A stretch of 64,000 nt of DNA from Gilliamella apicola (lineage in GTDB: Bacteria > Pseudomonadota > Gammaproteobacteria > Enterobacterales > Orbaceae), in NCBI RefSeq assembly GCF_000599985.1, contig NZ_CP007445.1:1054001-1118000 (forward strand). The letters run 5' to 3'. Each line of letters begins with the position of its first letter. Within the stretch, counting starts at the first letter, position 1. This document shows, piece after piece, positions 55,505-64,000 of this stretch. The translations under genes were made by a program, and so were the position numbers. The notes beneath the pieces are model-generated. The model was not told the origin of the DNA, did no database searches, and saw nothing but the letters and a program-made list of their open reading frames with translations.

Positions 55505-55654
55505 ATGAAAATTGCTCGATATATTTATGCTGAAACGTATCGACCTTTTCATGCATTTGGTATCGCTGCAGTTATTTATCTTTGTGTTAGTTTTGTATTA
55601 ATTTTTGGTTTTAAAAAGTTAGAGAAGTATTGTTTAGCATATCAGCATTGTTAG
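55505..55654 (+). pseudogene. C-terminal fragment of a polar amino-acid ABC permease (HisM-like)
   Basis: 49 codons, MKIARYIYAETYRPFHAFG then AAVIYLCVSFVLIFGFKKLE, the last membrane helix and basic end of HisM/ArtM-type permeases. The N-terminal four fifths are missing, cut where the 361-bp repeats end. Past the TAG the frame reads on 17 codons (YHYSKHKYEKQRFELVD) to TAA. No other permease parts are nearby. Confidence 0.6.
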
Positions 55655-55726
55655 TATCATTATTCTAAACATAAATATGAAAAACAGCGTTTTGAATTAG
55701 TAGATTAAGATTTTATCGTAATAAAA

Positions 55727-55760
55727 AAATCAGGCTATCATAGTTGTGATAGTCTGATTT
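55727..55760. terminator. Bidirectional intrinsic terminator
   Basis: Stem AAATCAGGCTATCA / TGATAGTCTGATTT (14 bp with one G-T pair), 6-base loop, with T-runs on both sides. It serves the minus-strand gene at 55776 and probably the old permease gene. Confidence 0.9.
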
Positions 55761-55775
55761 TTAAGATTTAATTAA

Positions 55776-56162
55776 TTACTTGGATAGATCATTTCCGCCA
55801 TCATTATTACCATGGTCACTTGAGCCATTACCATGGTCATTAGAACCAAGTAACGCTTCTGTTCGATCGATCGGTATATAACTGCCACTTGGCGTTTCTA
55901 CCTGACATTCGCCCAAATAGATAGAATATTTTGTTTGGGCATGCATACTCACTCCGCGAAAATAACAATGGGTGGCATTGTAGAGATCATGTCGACAAAG
56001 TATGGCTATTACCAATAAAACGCCAACAATTGACAATAATATCCACTTTAAATATTTCCATGTAAAAGACCAAAATCTTTGTTTACGAATACGACAGTAA
56101 GCAACGATAAGTGAAATAACTGCAACAAATCCTAAAAATTCATATAACCAAAATAGCCACAT
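55776..56162 (-). CDS. Small membrane protein downstream of lexA
   Basis: 128 aa. Two membrane helices (LYEFLGFVAVISLIVAYC; YLKWILLSIVGVLLVIAILC), a short Cys-containing loop and a Gly/Asn/Asp/His-rich tail (SNDHGNGSSDHGNNDGGND). No family recognised. It is 51 bases after lexA on the same strand with no terminator between, so it is likely co-transcribed and SOS-induced (inference). Confidence 0.7.
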   Translation of the reverse strand: MWLFWLYEFLGFVAVISLIVAYCRIRKQRFWSFTWKYLKWILLSIVGVLLVIAILCRHDLYNATHCYFRGVSMHAQTKYSIYLGECQVETPSGSYIPIDRTEALLGSNDHGNGSSDHGNNDGGNDLSK

Positions 56163-56213
56163 ATTGTTATCTCCTAATTAACAATTATTAGCCATTTTAT
56201 ACCAACTTTGTTC

Positions 56214-56840
56214 TTACATCCATGATCCATTACGAATTATTCCAACAGCAATTCCCTCAATTGCAAAACTTTGTTTTTCAAGATCAACTTCGATAGGTGA
56301 GAACTCTTCGTTTTCGGCAATTAATTGTACATGTTTACCTTTGCGTGAAAGTCTTTTAACTGTTACTTCATCATCAATACGAGCAACCACAACTTGCCCA
56401 TTTTTTACATCTTGCGTTTTATGTACAGCAAGTAGGTCACCATCAATAATTCCTATGTCTTTCATTGACATGCCATGAACTCTAAGTAAAAAATCGGCAT
56501 GAGGTTTAAATAGAGATGGATCAACTTGGTAGTGACTTTCAATATGTTCTTGAGCCAAAATCGGCGAACCAGCTGCAACTTGTCCAATTAGCGGAATTCC
56601 TGGAAAATCATTCTGTTCTTCTTGGCTTTCCAGTAATAAGCGAATTCCTCGAGATGATCCAGCAATCATTTCAATTGCCCCTTTTTTGGCGAGCGCTTTT
56701 AGGTGCTCTTCTGCTGCATTTGCTGAGCGAAATCCTAATTTTTGGGCGATTTCTGCTCGAGTAGGTGGCATTCCGGTTGTTTGAATATTATCTTTGATTA
56801 AATCATAAATCTGTCTTTGGCGTTCCGTTAATGGTCTCAT
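56214..56840 (-). CDS. lexA: LexA repressor
   Basis: 208 aa SOS repressor and self-cleaving protease. Winged helix [20 protein letters not shown] then [21 protein letters not shown]; cleavage site A90-G91 (QVAAGSP), catalytic S125 (HGMSM) and K162 (VTVKRL). Starts at TTG 56846 and ATG 56843 are possible; ATG 56840 aligns with E. coli LexA and has AGGA seven bases upstream. Confidence 0.97.
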   Translation of the reverse strand: MRPLTERQRQIYDLIKDNIQTTGMPPTRAEIAQKLGFRSANAAEEHLKALAKKGAIEMIAGSSRGIRLLLESQEEQNDFPGIPLIGQVAAGSPILAQEHIESHYQVDPSLFKPHADFLLRVHGMSMKDIGIIDGDLLAVHKTQDVKNGQVVVARIDDEVTVKRLSRKGKHVQLIAENEEFSPIEVDLEKQSFAIEGIAVGIIRNGSWM

Positions 56841-56849
56841 CATCAATTC

Positions 56850-56865
56850 CTGTTTTTTTATACAG
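56850..56865. promoter_or_regulatory. lexA: SOS box 1 (LexA operator)
   Basis: CTGT-TTTTTTAT-ACAG, a perfect CTGT-N8-ACAG, directly upstream of lexA. Confidence 0.9.
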
Positions 56866-56869
56866 ATGC

Positions 56870-56885
56870 ATGTAATTATATACAG
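56870..56885. promoter_or_regulatory. lexA: SOS box 2 (LexA operator)
   Basis: ATGT-AATTATAT-ACAG, one mismatch from CTGT-N8-ACAG, 20 bases from box 1, like the paired operators of enteric lexA. The remaining sequence to 57245 is gene-free and must carry the divergent coaE promoter. Confidence 0.8.
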
Positions 56886-57245
56886 CTATAAATATAAAAC
56901 CAACAATTTTATTAAATTTATTTTTACTATAATGATAAGTAAAAGTAATAGCCGGTTTTTTCTGCAATATCATTACTATTATTTTAACTATGTGAAAACT
57001 ATCGGTTTAATACGCATGCTTATTTGAATTAATTGAGCAATAAAAAAGAATACTTTTTTACTATTTTTCAAAAAATCAGTTGGTTGATAAATTAAGAGGT
57101 TATTTTGAAAAAAATGTTCCTTATAATATCTAAACAAAATTCCCTGTTTTTCTTTACTTTTTAGATAATTTGGCGTGTGTAATGAAAATGAGTGTATGAT
57201 ATAATATTTCAAGAATTTTATCTGATTGGATTTGGAATCTATTTC

Positions 57246-57854
57246 ATGCCTTATATTGTTGCTCTGAGTGGTGGAATTGCTAGCGGTAAAAGTACCATTG
57301 CTAACCTTTTTGCTCAGTTAGGTGTGCCTATTATTGATGCTGATGTGATTGCTAGGCAAGTTGTTCAAATAGGAACCGAAGCATATAAGCTGATTGTTAA
57401 ACATTTTAGCCAAGAAATTTTATTACCCAATAATGAATTAGATCGTAGTCAATTAAGAGAAATTATTTTTAATAATGATCATGAAAGACTTTGGCTAAAT
57501 AATTTGCTACATCCAATCATTCAAGAACAAACACAAATCCAAATTGCTCAGCAAACAGTCGCTTATGTAATTTGGGTTGTTCCCCTATTAGTTGAGAATA
57601 ATTTACATAATTTTGCTGATAGAGTCTTAATGGTTGATACACCAGAACAGTTACAATTAGAGCGACTTATCCAGAGAGATAATATCGATAAATCGCTAGC
57701 ACAGAAAATGATATCATCACAAATTTCTTCTAAAAAACGATTAACTTATGCTGATGATATCATTGTAAATAATGGTGATTTGACTTCATTAACCGCGCAA
57801 GTGAATAAATTGCATCAACAATATTTAAATAACTTTAATATTAAAAATGGTTAA
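57246..57854 (+). CDS. coaE: Dephospho-CoA kinase
   Basis: 202 aa. Last step of CoA synthesis. P-loop GGIASGKS near residue 9, IIDADVIARQVV, LLHPIIQEQTQ and YVIWVVPLLVENNL match enteric CoaE. An in-frame start at 57192 would add 18 residues that the family lacks; ATG 57246 (MPYIVALSGG) is chosen. First gene of coaE-zapD-yacG. Confidence 0.95.
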   Translation: MPYIVALSGGIASGKSTIANLFAQLGVPIIDADVIARQVVQIGTEAYKLIVKHFSQEILLPNNELDRSQLREIIFNNDHERLWLNNLLHPIIQEQTQIQIAQQTVAYVIWVVPLLVENNLHNFADRVLMVDTPEQLQLERLIQRDNIDKSLAQKMISSQISSKKRLTYADDIIVNNGDLTSLTAQVNKLHQQYLNNFNIKNG

Positions 57855-57856
57855 GT

Positions 57857-58594
57857 ATGGATAAGATTATTTTTGAACATCCACTAAATGAAAAGATGCG
57901 CACATGGTTACGTATTGAATTTTTGTTAAAGCAATTAAATTTGCACAGTCATTTTGATCAAAATAATGCGCTTTTATTTTTTCATTCTCTATCCGAATTA
58001 TTAGAAATCATTGAACGTAATGATGTAAAAAGTGAACTAATCAAGGAAATCGAGACTCAAAAAAATAAACTTTTATCTTGGGCAAATATCGACGGTGTCG
58101 ATCAAGTACTATTAAATAATTTAATTAGTCAATTTGATGAGTACTTAGTTAAATTCAATTCGGTTATGCGCCTAGGACAAGCTCTAAAAGATGACCGTTT
58201 TATTACTGCGATCCGTCAACGTTTAATGATCCCAGGCGGATGCTGTAGTTTCGATCTTCCATCTTTTTATTTATGGTTAGAACAGTTACAAGAAAAGCGC
58301 GATAGGCAAGTGCAAAACTGGTTACAACATTTGACAGTTCTTGATGAAGCTTTGTCATGTTGTATGCAAATGATTCGGCAAATGGGTGAATTTAAACCAT
58401 TTGTTTATAATAGTAATTTTTTTCAAGAAACCAGTGGCGAGTTTAATTTAATTCGAATTCGAGTCTCATTGGATAAAAATGTTTATCCTCAAGTTTCAGG
58501 ACATATGTCTCGTTATAGTATTCGATTTATACCACTTGAAGCTAGTGAAAATACTATTACTGAAGCATTAGAATTTGAATTAGCCTGTTGTTAA
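57857..58594 (+). CDS. zapD: Cell division protein ZapD
   Basis: 245 aa. Crosslinks FtsZ filaments at the division ring. Family segments: FEHPLNEKMRTWLRIEFLL, RQRLMIPGGCCSFDLPSFYLWL and QETSGEFNLIRIRV. Two bases after coaE, in enteric order. Confidence 0.94.
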   Translation: MDKIIFEHPLNEKMRTWLRIEFLLKQLNLHSHFDQNNALLFFHSLSELLEIIERNDVKSELIKEIETQKNKLLSWANIDGVDQVLLNNLISQFDEYLVKFNSVMRLGQALKDDRFITAIRQRLMIPGGCCSFDLPSFYLWLEQLQEKRDRQVQNWLQHLTVLDEALSCCMQMIRQMGEFKPFVYNSNFFQETSGEFNLIRIRVSLDKNVYPQVSGHMSRYSIRFIPLEASENTITEALEFELACC

Positions 58595-58622
58595 CATTAG
58601 TAAATATTTTTAAAGAGTTTAA

Positions 58623-58841
58623 ATGAATAAAGAAACTATCCAGTTTGTCAAATGTCCAACTTGTCAAAAGGATGTTGAGTGGTCAGACAAAAATATATAT
58701 CGACCATTTTGTAGCAAGCGTTGTCAACTTATCGATCTTGGTGAGTGGGCTAATGAAGAACATCGCATTGCAGATAATGAGATATCCGAACAAGATCTTT
58801 GGAGTGAAGATGACCTTTCCAATTATGTAGGTAAACATTGA
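58623..58841 (+). CDS. yacG: DNA gyrase inhibitor YacG
   Basis: 72 aa zinc protein: CPTC-Q-K near the start and [23 protein letters not shown] (CxxC...CxxxC). Binds GyrB and blocks gyrase in E. coli. Third gene of the coaE set; its TGA overlaps the tsaD ATG. Confidence 0.94.
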   Translation: MNKETIQFVKCPTCQKDVEWSDKNIYRPFCSKRCQLIDLGEWANEEHRIADNEISEQDLWSEDDLSNYVGKH

Positions 58842-59866
58842 TGAAAGTACTTGGAATCGAAACTTCATGTGATGAGACTGGTATTGCTATCTATGATGAC
58901 GAGCAAGGCTTGATCGCTAACCAACTTTATTCGCAAATTAAATTACATGCTGATTATGGTGGGGTTGTACCTGAATTGGCTTCCCGTGATCATATTCGCA
59001 AAACTGTCCCCTTAATTCAAGCTGCATTAAAAGAAGCTAACTTGACATCGGCGGATATCGATGGCGTCGCTTATACGGCAGGGCCTGGTTTAGTGGGGGC
59101 TTTAATGGTTGGTGCATCAATAGGTCGTTCTCTTGCTTATGCTTGGAATGTTCCCGCTGTTGCAGTGCATCATATGGAAGGGCATTTACTTGCGCCAATG
59201 TTGGAAGATAATCCTCCGCAGTATCCGTTTGTGGCGTTACTTGTCTCTGGAGGGCATACACAGCTTATTAGTGTGACCGGTATTGGTCAATATCATTTAA
59301 TGGGTGAATCTATCGATGATGCGGCTGGTGAAGCATTTGATAAAACAGCTAAATTACTTGGTTTAGACTATCCGGGTGGAGCTAAACTTTCGAAATTAGC
59401 TGAGCAAGGCGATTCTTCTCGATTTCATTTTCCTAGACCGATGACGGATCGTCCTGGACTGGATTTTAGTTTTTCAGGATTAAAAACGGCCGCGGCTAAT
59501 ACTATCCATCAATATAACCAAGGTGTTGAACTTGATGAACAGACTAAAGCCGATATTGCACGCGCGTTTGAAGATGCGTTAGTTGATACATTATTAATAA
59601 AATCTCGCCGAGCACTTGAGCAAACGGGTTTTAACCGCTTGGTAATTGCTGGTGGGGTAAGTGCCAATAAACCGTTACGTAATAAATTAGCTGAGCTGAT
59701 GGCACAACGTAAAGGTCAGGTTTATTACCCTCGCATAGAGTTTTGTACAGATAATGGTGCGATGATTGCCTATGCAGGTATGATTCATCTTAAACAACAA
59801 CAGTATAGTGATTTAGCGATTAATGTCCGACCAAGATGGCCGTTAAGCGAACTAAATGTGTCGTAA
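58841..59866 (+). CDS. tsaD: tRNA N6-threonylcarbamoyladenosine synthase subunit TsaD
   Basis: 341 aa. Transfers threonylcarbamoyl to A37 of ANN-decoding tRNAs with TsaB and TsaE. Segments: [19 protein letters not shown], metal-binding [14 protein letters not shown] and [16 protein letters not shown] 58841 overlaps the yacG stop (TGATG); TTG 58838 is less likely. Linkage to yacG differs from E. coli, where tsaD is elsewhere. Confidence 0.96.
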   Translation: MKVLGIETSCDETGIAIYDDEQGLIANQLYSQIKLHADYGGVVPELASRDHIRKTVPLIQAALKEANLTSADIDGVAYTAGPGLVGALMVGASIGRSLAYAWNVPAVAVHHMEGHLLAPMLEDNPPQYPFVALLVSGGHTQLISVTGIGQYHLMGESIDDAAGEAFDKTAKLLGLDYPGGAKLSKLAEQGDSSRFHFPRPMTDRPGLDFSFSGLKTAAANTIHQYNQGVELDEQTKADIARAFEDALVDTLLIKSRRALEQTGFNRLVIAGGVSANKPLRNKLAELMAQRKGQVYYPRIEFCTDNGAMIAYAGMIHLKQQQYSDLAINVRPRWPLSELNVS

Positions 59867-59928
59867 CGTATTATTTATTAATTATTGATCTGTTATTTGG
59901 TTTAAGTTTTATTTTAGGGAGTGGTTTT

Positions 59929-59957
59929 ATAAAAGTGGGAATCTATCCCACTTTTAT
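59929..59957. terminator. Bidirectional intrinsic terminator after tsaD
   Basis: Perfect 12-bp stem ATAAAAGTGGGA / TCCCACTTTTAT with a 5-base loop, between convergent tsaD and the DUF4282 gene. Confidence 0.92.
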
Positions 59958-59970
59958 TGTGACAAGAAAA

Positions 59971-60336
59971 CTAAAATTTGTCTTGGCTAATTATAGTTTG
60001 TTCATTTGAACTATCATTGGTATTATCATCTTTATTTAATGCTAATTTTTCGATGTTACGATTAATATTAAATAAAACACATATTAATTCAAAACCAATT
60101 CTGGCTGAAATAACTCCAACTACAAGAGTAATAATACTGCCGATAAGTGCAAACATTCCACCAAAAAAGCTGTAATTAAAACTTGCAAAACTAGCAAAAA
60201 TCATACCTAGTCCGCCTATAGCGATCAAAACTAATGTTATCCAATAAATAACAGTCATGAATATTGGAGTGATCATTTTTTTTAAAAAGAAAAAGTCGCC
60301 TAGTGAAAATTTCTCAGAATTTACTATTTTATTCAT
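59971..60336 (-). CDS. DUF4282-like small membrane protein
   Basis: 121 aa. FSLGDFFFLKKMITPIFMTVIYW then two long helices and RIGFELICVLFNINRNIEKL, the DUF4282 pattern. Function unknown. The tail is polar (NTNDSSNEQ). Single gene, divergent from ycaO. Confidence 0.85.
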   Translation of the reverse strand: MNKIVNSEKFSLGDFFFLKKMITPIFMTVIYWITLVLIAIGGLGMIFASFASFNYSFFGGMFALIGSIITLVVGVISARIGFELICVLFNINRNIEKLALNKDDNTNDSSNEQTIISQDKF

Positions 60337-60461
60337 TTTAATTCCTTAAATAAAAATTATTGATGATAAATACTTTTAATTTAGAACAATAGCGTATACA
60401 TTTAAAAATAAATCCATCAATAAAGCAATATTTTTATTTTATAAAACGTTTGAGAAACTAT

Positions 60462-62228
60462 ATGAAAACTTTTATCCCCGGCAAAGACGCCGCCCTTGAA
60501 GATTCTATTAACTATTTTCACCAACAATTAGCTAGCTATGATTTAGAAGTGAAAGAAGCTTCTTGGCTTAATCCTGTGCCTAATGTTTGGTCTGTCCATA
60601 TTCAAAACACCCAATGCCCACTTTGCTTTGCCAATGGTAAAGGTGCAAGTAAAAAAGCTGCGCTAGCGTCAGCATTAGGAGAATATTTTGAGCGATTATC
60701 GACCAATTATTTCTTTTCTGATTTTTATTTGGGTGAAGATGCTGCCAATGCAGACTTTGTACACTATCCAACAGAAAAATGGTTTCCAATTCCTGAAAGT
60801 GGTCTTTTGCCAGAAGGATTATTATCTGAAAAACTGCTTAAGTTTTATAATCCCAATGGTGAGTTAACCGCAATGGATTTAATTGATTTGCAATCAAGTC
60901 ATCCAGAACGAGGAATATGTACTTTACCTTTTGTTCAACAGTCAGATCATAAAACGGTTTATGTGCCTGTAAATTTGATTGCTAATTTATACGCTTCTAA
61001 TGGTATGTCTGCGGGTAATACACGTAATGAAGCTCGAGTGCAGGGTTTATCAGAAATTTTTGAACGTTTTGCCAAAAATAAAATTATCGCTGAAGCCATT
61101 AGTTTACCAATTATTCCAACTGATGTAATTAATCGCTACCCAGAGGTATTAGCGGCGATAGAGACACTTGAAAATGAAGGTTTTCCACTTTACTGCTTTG
61201 ATGCGTCTCTTGGTGGCGAGTTTCCAGTAATTTGTGTCGTGTTATTTAATCCTCAAAATGGTACCAGTTATGCGTCGTTTGGAGCGCATCCTAATTTTGG
61301 CGTTGCCCTTGAAAGAACCGTTACTGAACTATTACAAGGTCGTAGCTTGAAAGATCTTGATGTATTTTCGCCACCAAGCTTTGATAACGATGATGTCGCA
61401 GATTTGAGTAATTTAGAAACACATTTTATCGATTCAAGTGGTTTAATTTCTTGGGATCTGTTTAATCAACAATCTGATTATGAATTTGTGGATTGGGATT
61501 TTTCTGGAACCACAGAACAGGAATTTGCAAACTTAATGGCGATTTTTAACCGCTATGAAACCGAAGTATTAATTATGGATTATGAGCATTTAGGCGTCTA
61601 TGCTTGTCGAATTTTAGCTGTTGGTATGTCAGAAATCTATCCACCAGAAGATTTGTTGTATGCCAATAATAATATGGCGATTCATCTGCGAGATCTGATT
61701 TTATCGTTGCCTTATAAAAAAATGACGGCTAAACAGTATCTGACTATTATTGAACAATTAGATGAAGAGGGCTTGGATGATTTTGCCCGAGTTCGAGAAT
61801 TGCTCGGCATTGCAACTGGAAAAGATAATGCTTGGTTAACGTTACGCATTGGTGAACTTAAAGCGATGCTAGCATTGGCAGCAAAAGATATAGATCAAGC
61901 GCAAGCTTGGATTGACTGGACGGTTGAAATGAATGAGTCAATTTTTACCACGGAACGCAATCATGCTTATCGTTGCTTACAAACATTAGTTAATTTTATT
62001 CTTGAGCGAGATAAAAAACAGTTTAGCAATTATCAAGATGCATTCAATAAAATGTATGGTAAAGAGTGTGTTGATGAGATGTGGCAATATGCCAATGGTG
62101 AAAAAATGTTTTTCGGCTTAGCTGATTTAACCATGACGGATAAATCATTCAATAATAATTTGCAACAATTCGCGATGCATCAAAAGTTATTGGCAGTGTA
62201 TCAGAAGTTACATCAAGCTATGTTATAA
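60462..62228 (+). CDS. ycaO: YcaO protein, ribosomal protein S12 methylthiolation accessory factor
   Basis: 588 aa. ATP-dependent YcaO fold that supports RimO in beta-methylthiolation of S12. Long near-identical segments to the E. coli protein: FIPGKDAALEDSI, ASWLNPVPNVWSVHI, ASALGEYFERLSTNYFF, GMSAGNTRNEARVQGLSE and FGVALERTVTELLQGR. TTG 60450 is in frame, but ATG 60462 gives the family start. Gene neighbours do not suggest peptide-antibiotic synthesis; the C-terminal TPR-like part is that of the housekeeping type. Confidence 0.95.
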   Translation: MKTFIPGKDAALEDSINYFHQQLASYDLEVKEASWLNPVPNVWSVHIQNTQCPLCFANGKGASKKAALASALGEYFERLSTNYFFSDFYLGEDAANADFVHYPTEKWFPIPESGLLPEGLLSEKLLKFYNPNGELTAMDLIDLQSSHPERGICTLPFVQQSDHKTVYVPVNLIANLYASNGMSAGNTRNEARVQGLSEIFERFAKNKIIAEAISLPIIPTDVINRYPEVLAAIETLENEGFPLYCFDASLGGEFPVICVVLFNPQNGTSYASFGAHPNFGVALERTVTELLQGRSLKDLDVFSPPSFDNDDVADLSNLETHFIDSSGLISWDLFNQQSDYEFVDWDFSGTTEQEFANLMAIFNRYETEVLIMDYEHLGVYACRILAVGMSEIYPPEDLLYANNNMAIHLRDLILSLPYKKMTAKQYLTIIEQLDEEGLDDFARVRELLGIATGKDNAWLTLRIGELKAMLALAAKDIDQAQAWIDWTVEMNESIFTTERNHAYRCLQTLVNFILERDKKQFSNYQDAFNKMYGKECVDEMWQYANGEKMFFGLADLTMTDKSFNNNLQQFAMHQKLLAVYQKLHQAML

Positions 62229-62266
62229 ATTTCCAATTGTTAAAGTGGTTCATCTACTTTTGATAT

Positions 62267-62293
62267 TATTCCACCCATAAAGCGGGTGGAATA
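62267..62293. terminator. Intrinsic terminator between ycaO and the SDH-like gene
   Basis: Stem TATTCCACCC / GGGTGGAATA, 10 bp perfect, 7-base loop, between convergent genes. Confidence 0.8.
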
Positions 62294-62302
62294 GACTATT
62301 GT

Positions 62303-63133
62303 TTAACCCTGCCTAGCAAAATCTCCAGCTTGCTTCACTAACTCTTTACTTGGCGTAACGCCTGTATATAACACAAATTGCTCAAGTGCTTGTAATACTG
62401 CTACATCAGCACCGGAAATAATGGTTTTATTAAGTGATTTGGCAAATTTTATCATAGGAGTTTCAACGGGCAGAGCAACTACATCAAATACAATATCGGC
62501 ATTTTCAATCATTGATTGCGGAAACGCCAAATCGTTGGCTTCAGCACCGCCAAGCATTCCAATTGGCGTTACATTAATAATGAGTTTTGCCTGTTCAGGC
62601 GCGATGTCTTGCTCGTTTTTAACCCAAGCATAACCATAGCGCTTGGCTAAAGCTTCACCTTTTGTTTGGTTGCGTGCAGCAATTATGCCATTTTTAAAAC
62701 CTGCGTCATAAAAGGCACCAATTACAGCATTAGCCATTCCGCCACTTCCTTTTAAGACAAAAGGAGTACTATTATCAATGTGGTTTTCTTCAATTAGTCT
62801 AGCAACAGCAATATAATCAGTATTGTAAGCTTTTAAATAGTGATCAGTATTAACAATCGTGTTGACCGATTGAATCGATTTTACTGAATCATCCAATTCA
62901 TCAATAAACTCAATACAAGCTTCTTTATAAGGCATTGAAATGGCACAACCACGAATGGCTAACGCTTTGATACCATAAATCGCATCTTTTAAGTTATTAG
63001 TGGTAAAGGCTTTATAGAGGTAATTTAAATCAAGTTGTTCATATAAATAATTATGAAACCGGGTACCAAAATTGCTAGGTCTTGCTGAAAGGGACATGCA
63101 AACGATTGTATCTTTATTAATAATTCTTGCCAT
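62303..63133 (-). CDS. Shikimate-dehydrogenase-like oxidoreductase
   Basis: 276 aa. Substrate part with MSLSARPSNFGTRFHNYLYE and SMPYKE (catalytic Lys), NTDYIAV (Asp), and a nucleotide loop GSGGMANAV instead of the usual GAGGA. This looks like the SDH-like (HI0607-type) branch, which has weak shikimate activity and an uncertain role, rather than AroE or YdiB. Single gene. Confidence 0.8.
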   Translation of the reverse strand: MARIINKDTIVCMSLSARPSNFGTRFHNYLYEQLDLNYLYKAFTTNNLKDAIYGIKALAIRGCAISMPYKEACIEFIDELDDSVKSIQSVNTIVNTDHYLKAYNTDYIAVARLIEENHIDNSTPFVLKGSGGMANAVIGAFYDAGFKNGIIAARNQTKGEALAKRYGYAWVKNEQDIAPEQAKLIINVTPIGMLGGAEANDLAFPQSMIENADIVFDVVALPVETPMIKFAKSLNKTIISGADVAVLQALEQFVLYTGVTPSKELVKQAGDFARQG

Positions 63134-63205
63134 TATAACGAATCCTTGTGATCATAGTTAAATTCATATTTATTTTATCACTTTATTTATTTAACATGTA
63201 AGATT

Positions 63206-63535
63206 ATGGTTGCCAATAATACCGGACCAAAAATTCAAGAAGAAAAGAAAACTGTTAGTGCAATGATTTATCTATATTGCAACAAACATCATCATTCTAA
63301 ATCTAATCAGTTATGTGAAGAATGTAACGACCTATTGCAATATGCGATGCAACGCTTAACTATGTGCCGTTTTGGAGAGCAGAAAACGACTTGCGAGCGC
63401 TGCCCTAAACATTGTTATCGTAAGGATTATAAACAGAAAATCAAACAAGTTATGCGTTTTTCAGGACCAAGAATGATTATCCATCATCCGATTATGGCAT
63501 TTAAACATTTATATAAAAATTTAACCCGAAAGTAG
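63206..63535 (+). CDS. ygbA: Nitrous-oxide-stimulated-promoter family protein YgbA
   Basis: 109 aa, Cys/His-rich: YCNKHHH, LCEECNDLLQYAMQRLTMCRFGEQKTTCERCPKHCY, then GPRMIIHHPIMAFKHL. The many Cys suggest metal binding. In E. coli ygbA is under NsrR and tied to recovery from nitric oxide. No convincing NsrR box was found upstream. Confidence 0.9.
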   Translation: MVANNTGPKIQEEKKTVSAMIYLYCNKHHHSKSNQLCEECNDLLQYAMQRLTMCRFGEQKTTCERCPKHCYRKDYKQKIKQVMRFSGPRMIIHHPIMAFKHLYKNLTRK

Positions 63536-63552
63536 TGTAACTAATCTACTTT

Positions 63553-63596
63553 ACTCGTTAGCGACGATGCAATATTGATCATAATCGCTAATGAGT
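63553..63596. terminator. Hairpin between ygbA and the TonB receptor
   Basis: Stem ACTCGTTAGCGA / TCGCTAATGAGT (12 pairs including one G-T) with a 20-base loop between convergent genes. No T-run. Confidence 0.45.
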
Positions 63597-63617
63597 GAGC
63601 AAGGTTAATCTTTAAAT

Positions 63618-64000
63618 CTAGAATTTCATACTTGCGCTAATTATGGCATGGAATTTGGCAGCAGGAATCGATTCATAAGCAGTTCTATAATTCTTATTTA
63701 AAATATTATTGAGATCTATCCCAATATGGTATTGACGATCTGTACCAAACGAGGTGGTTGCCGATAAATTCAGTGTTGACCATCCGCTGTAATGATATAC
63801 CGATGAATCACTACGCTGTGTGGCTTTGGTCGCAAATCGTATAAACAGATCGGAATCAATATCAAATTTATCGAAGTAAGCTGTATGTTTTATCCCTGCA
63901 TTTCCTGTAAAGCGAGGGTTACCAGTATCATAAGTATTATAGGTTTCTGTTTCAATTTTACGACGTAAATAATTGCCTTTTAAATAAGGGTTAACGGGTA
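63618..64000 (-). CDS. TonB-dependent receptor, C-terminal part (runs off the window)
   Basis: 127 codons up to the window edge, stop TAG at 63618. It translates to outer-membrane beta strands with the family ending IGIDLNNILNKNYRTAYESI ... HAIISASMKF, closing in Phe. Upstream HTAYFDKFDIDSDLFIRF and YSGWSTLNLSATTSF are typical late strands. It imports an iron complex or other ligand; the substrate cannot be told from this part. Confidence 0.88.
   Translation of the reverse strand, partial: PVNPYLKGNYLRRKIETETYNTYDTGNPRFTGNAGIKHTAYFDKFDIDSDLFIRFATKATQRSDSSVYHYSGWSTLNLSATTSFGTDRQYHIGIDLNNILNKNYRTAYESIPAAKFHAIISASMKF

Noticed and set aside
60462..62228. YcaO as part of a thiazole/oxazole-modified peptide cluster
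   Set aside because: Long near-identical segments to housekeeping YcaO (S12 methylthiolation) and no precursor peptide, dehydrogenase or transporter nearby.
63134..63205. NsrR-type operator upstream of ygbA
   Set aside because: AT-rich words such as AACATGTAAGATT do not form the two half-sites expected of NsrR; not listed as a site.

Overview
The window is AT-rich gammaproteobacterial chromosome. Housekeeping gene order resembles enterics (prfA-prmC-kdsA, rnm-yciO-rluB, coaE-zapD-yacG, lexA with two SOS boxes). AT richness, mannose-family PTS, a RafY-like porin, chitin-oligosaccharide genes and orphan T6SS modules suggest Orbaceae, a Gilliamella-like insect-gut symbiont. That assignment is inference from gene content; no rRNA or tRNA gene was seen.

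Layout. (1) 0.5-8.9 kb: orphan T6SS module with VgrG, a VRR-NUC-type nuclease effector and three near-identical tandem TsiV/DUF3396-type immunity genes. (2) 9.3-13.7 kb: four-subunit mannose-family PTS (minus strand) divergent from deoC, with a GntR/HutC regulator. Three copies of a TATGT-N4-ACATA-like palindrome and a CRP-like site give a coherent local circuit. (3) 13.8-14.3 kb: 188-bp tandem repeats, then manA and a RafY-like porin. (4) 17.2-20 kb: prfA-prmC-kdsA. (5) 20.4-24.5 kb: chitoporin chiP and GH20 chitobiase. (6) 24.6-28.2 kb: rraB, rnm, yciO, a degraded DUF3592-like fragment and rluB. (7) 28.4-37.3 kb: accessory region with a TPR-like lipoprotein, a complete rdrA-rdrB pair (RADAR anti-phage system), and a WYL regulator divergent from a VOC protein. 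(8) 37.5-50 kb: second T6SS module on the minus strand: VgrG, Tle3-like lipase, six Tli3-like immunity genes (three copies of a two-gene cassette), decayed 3' ends of further copies, PAAR, and a membrane protein. (9) 50.6-54.3 kb: amidohydrolase with two tandem intrinsic terminators in its leader (possible sRNA or attenuator), a small monooxygenase, and argS. (10) 54.5-55.7 kb: 361-bp tandem repeats abutting a truncated amino-acid ABC permease. (11) 55.8-64 kb: lexA, coaE-zapD-yacG-tsaD, ycaO, a shikimate-dehydrogenase-like gene, ygbA and the 3' end of a TonB-dependent receptor.

The two T6SS modules show immunity-gene amplification next to an effector. The RADAR ATPase and VgrG1 both carry low-complexity, repeat-derived inserts absent from comparable proteins. 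No CRISPR array, insertion sequence or intact transposase was seen. All names rest on motif and sequence recognition without database searches.
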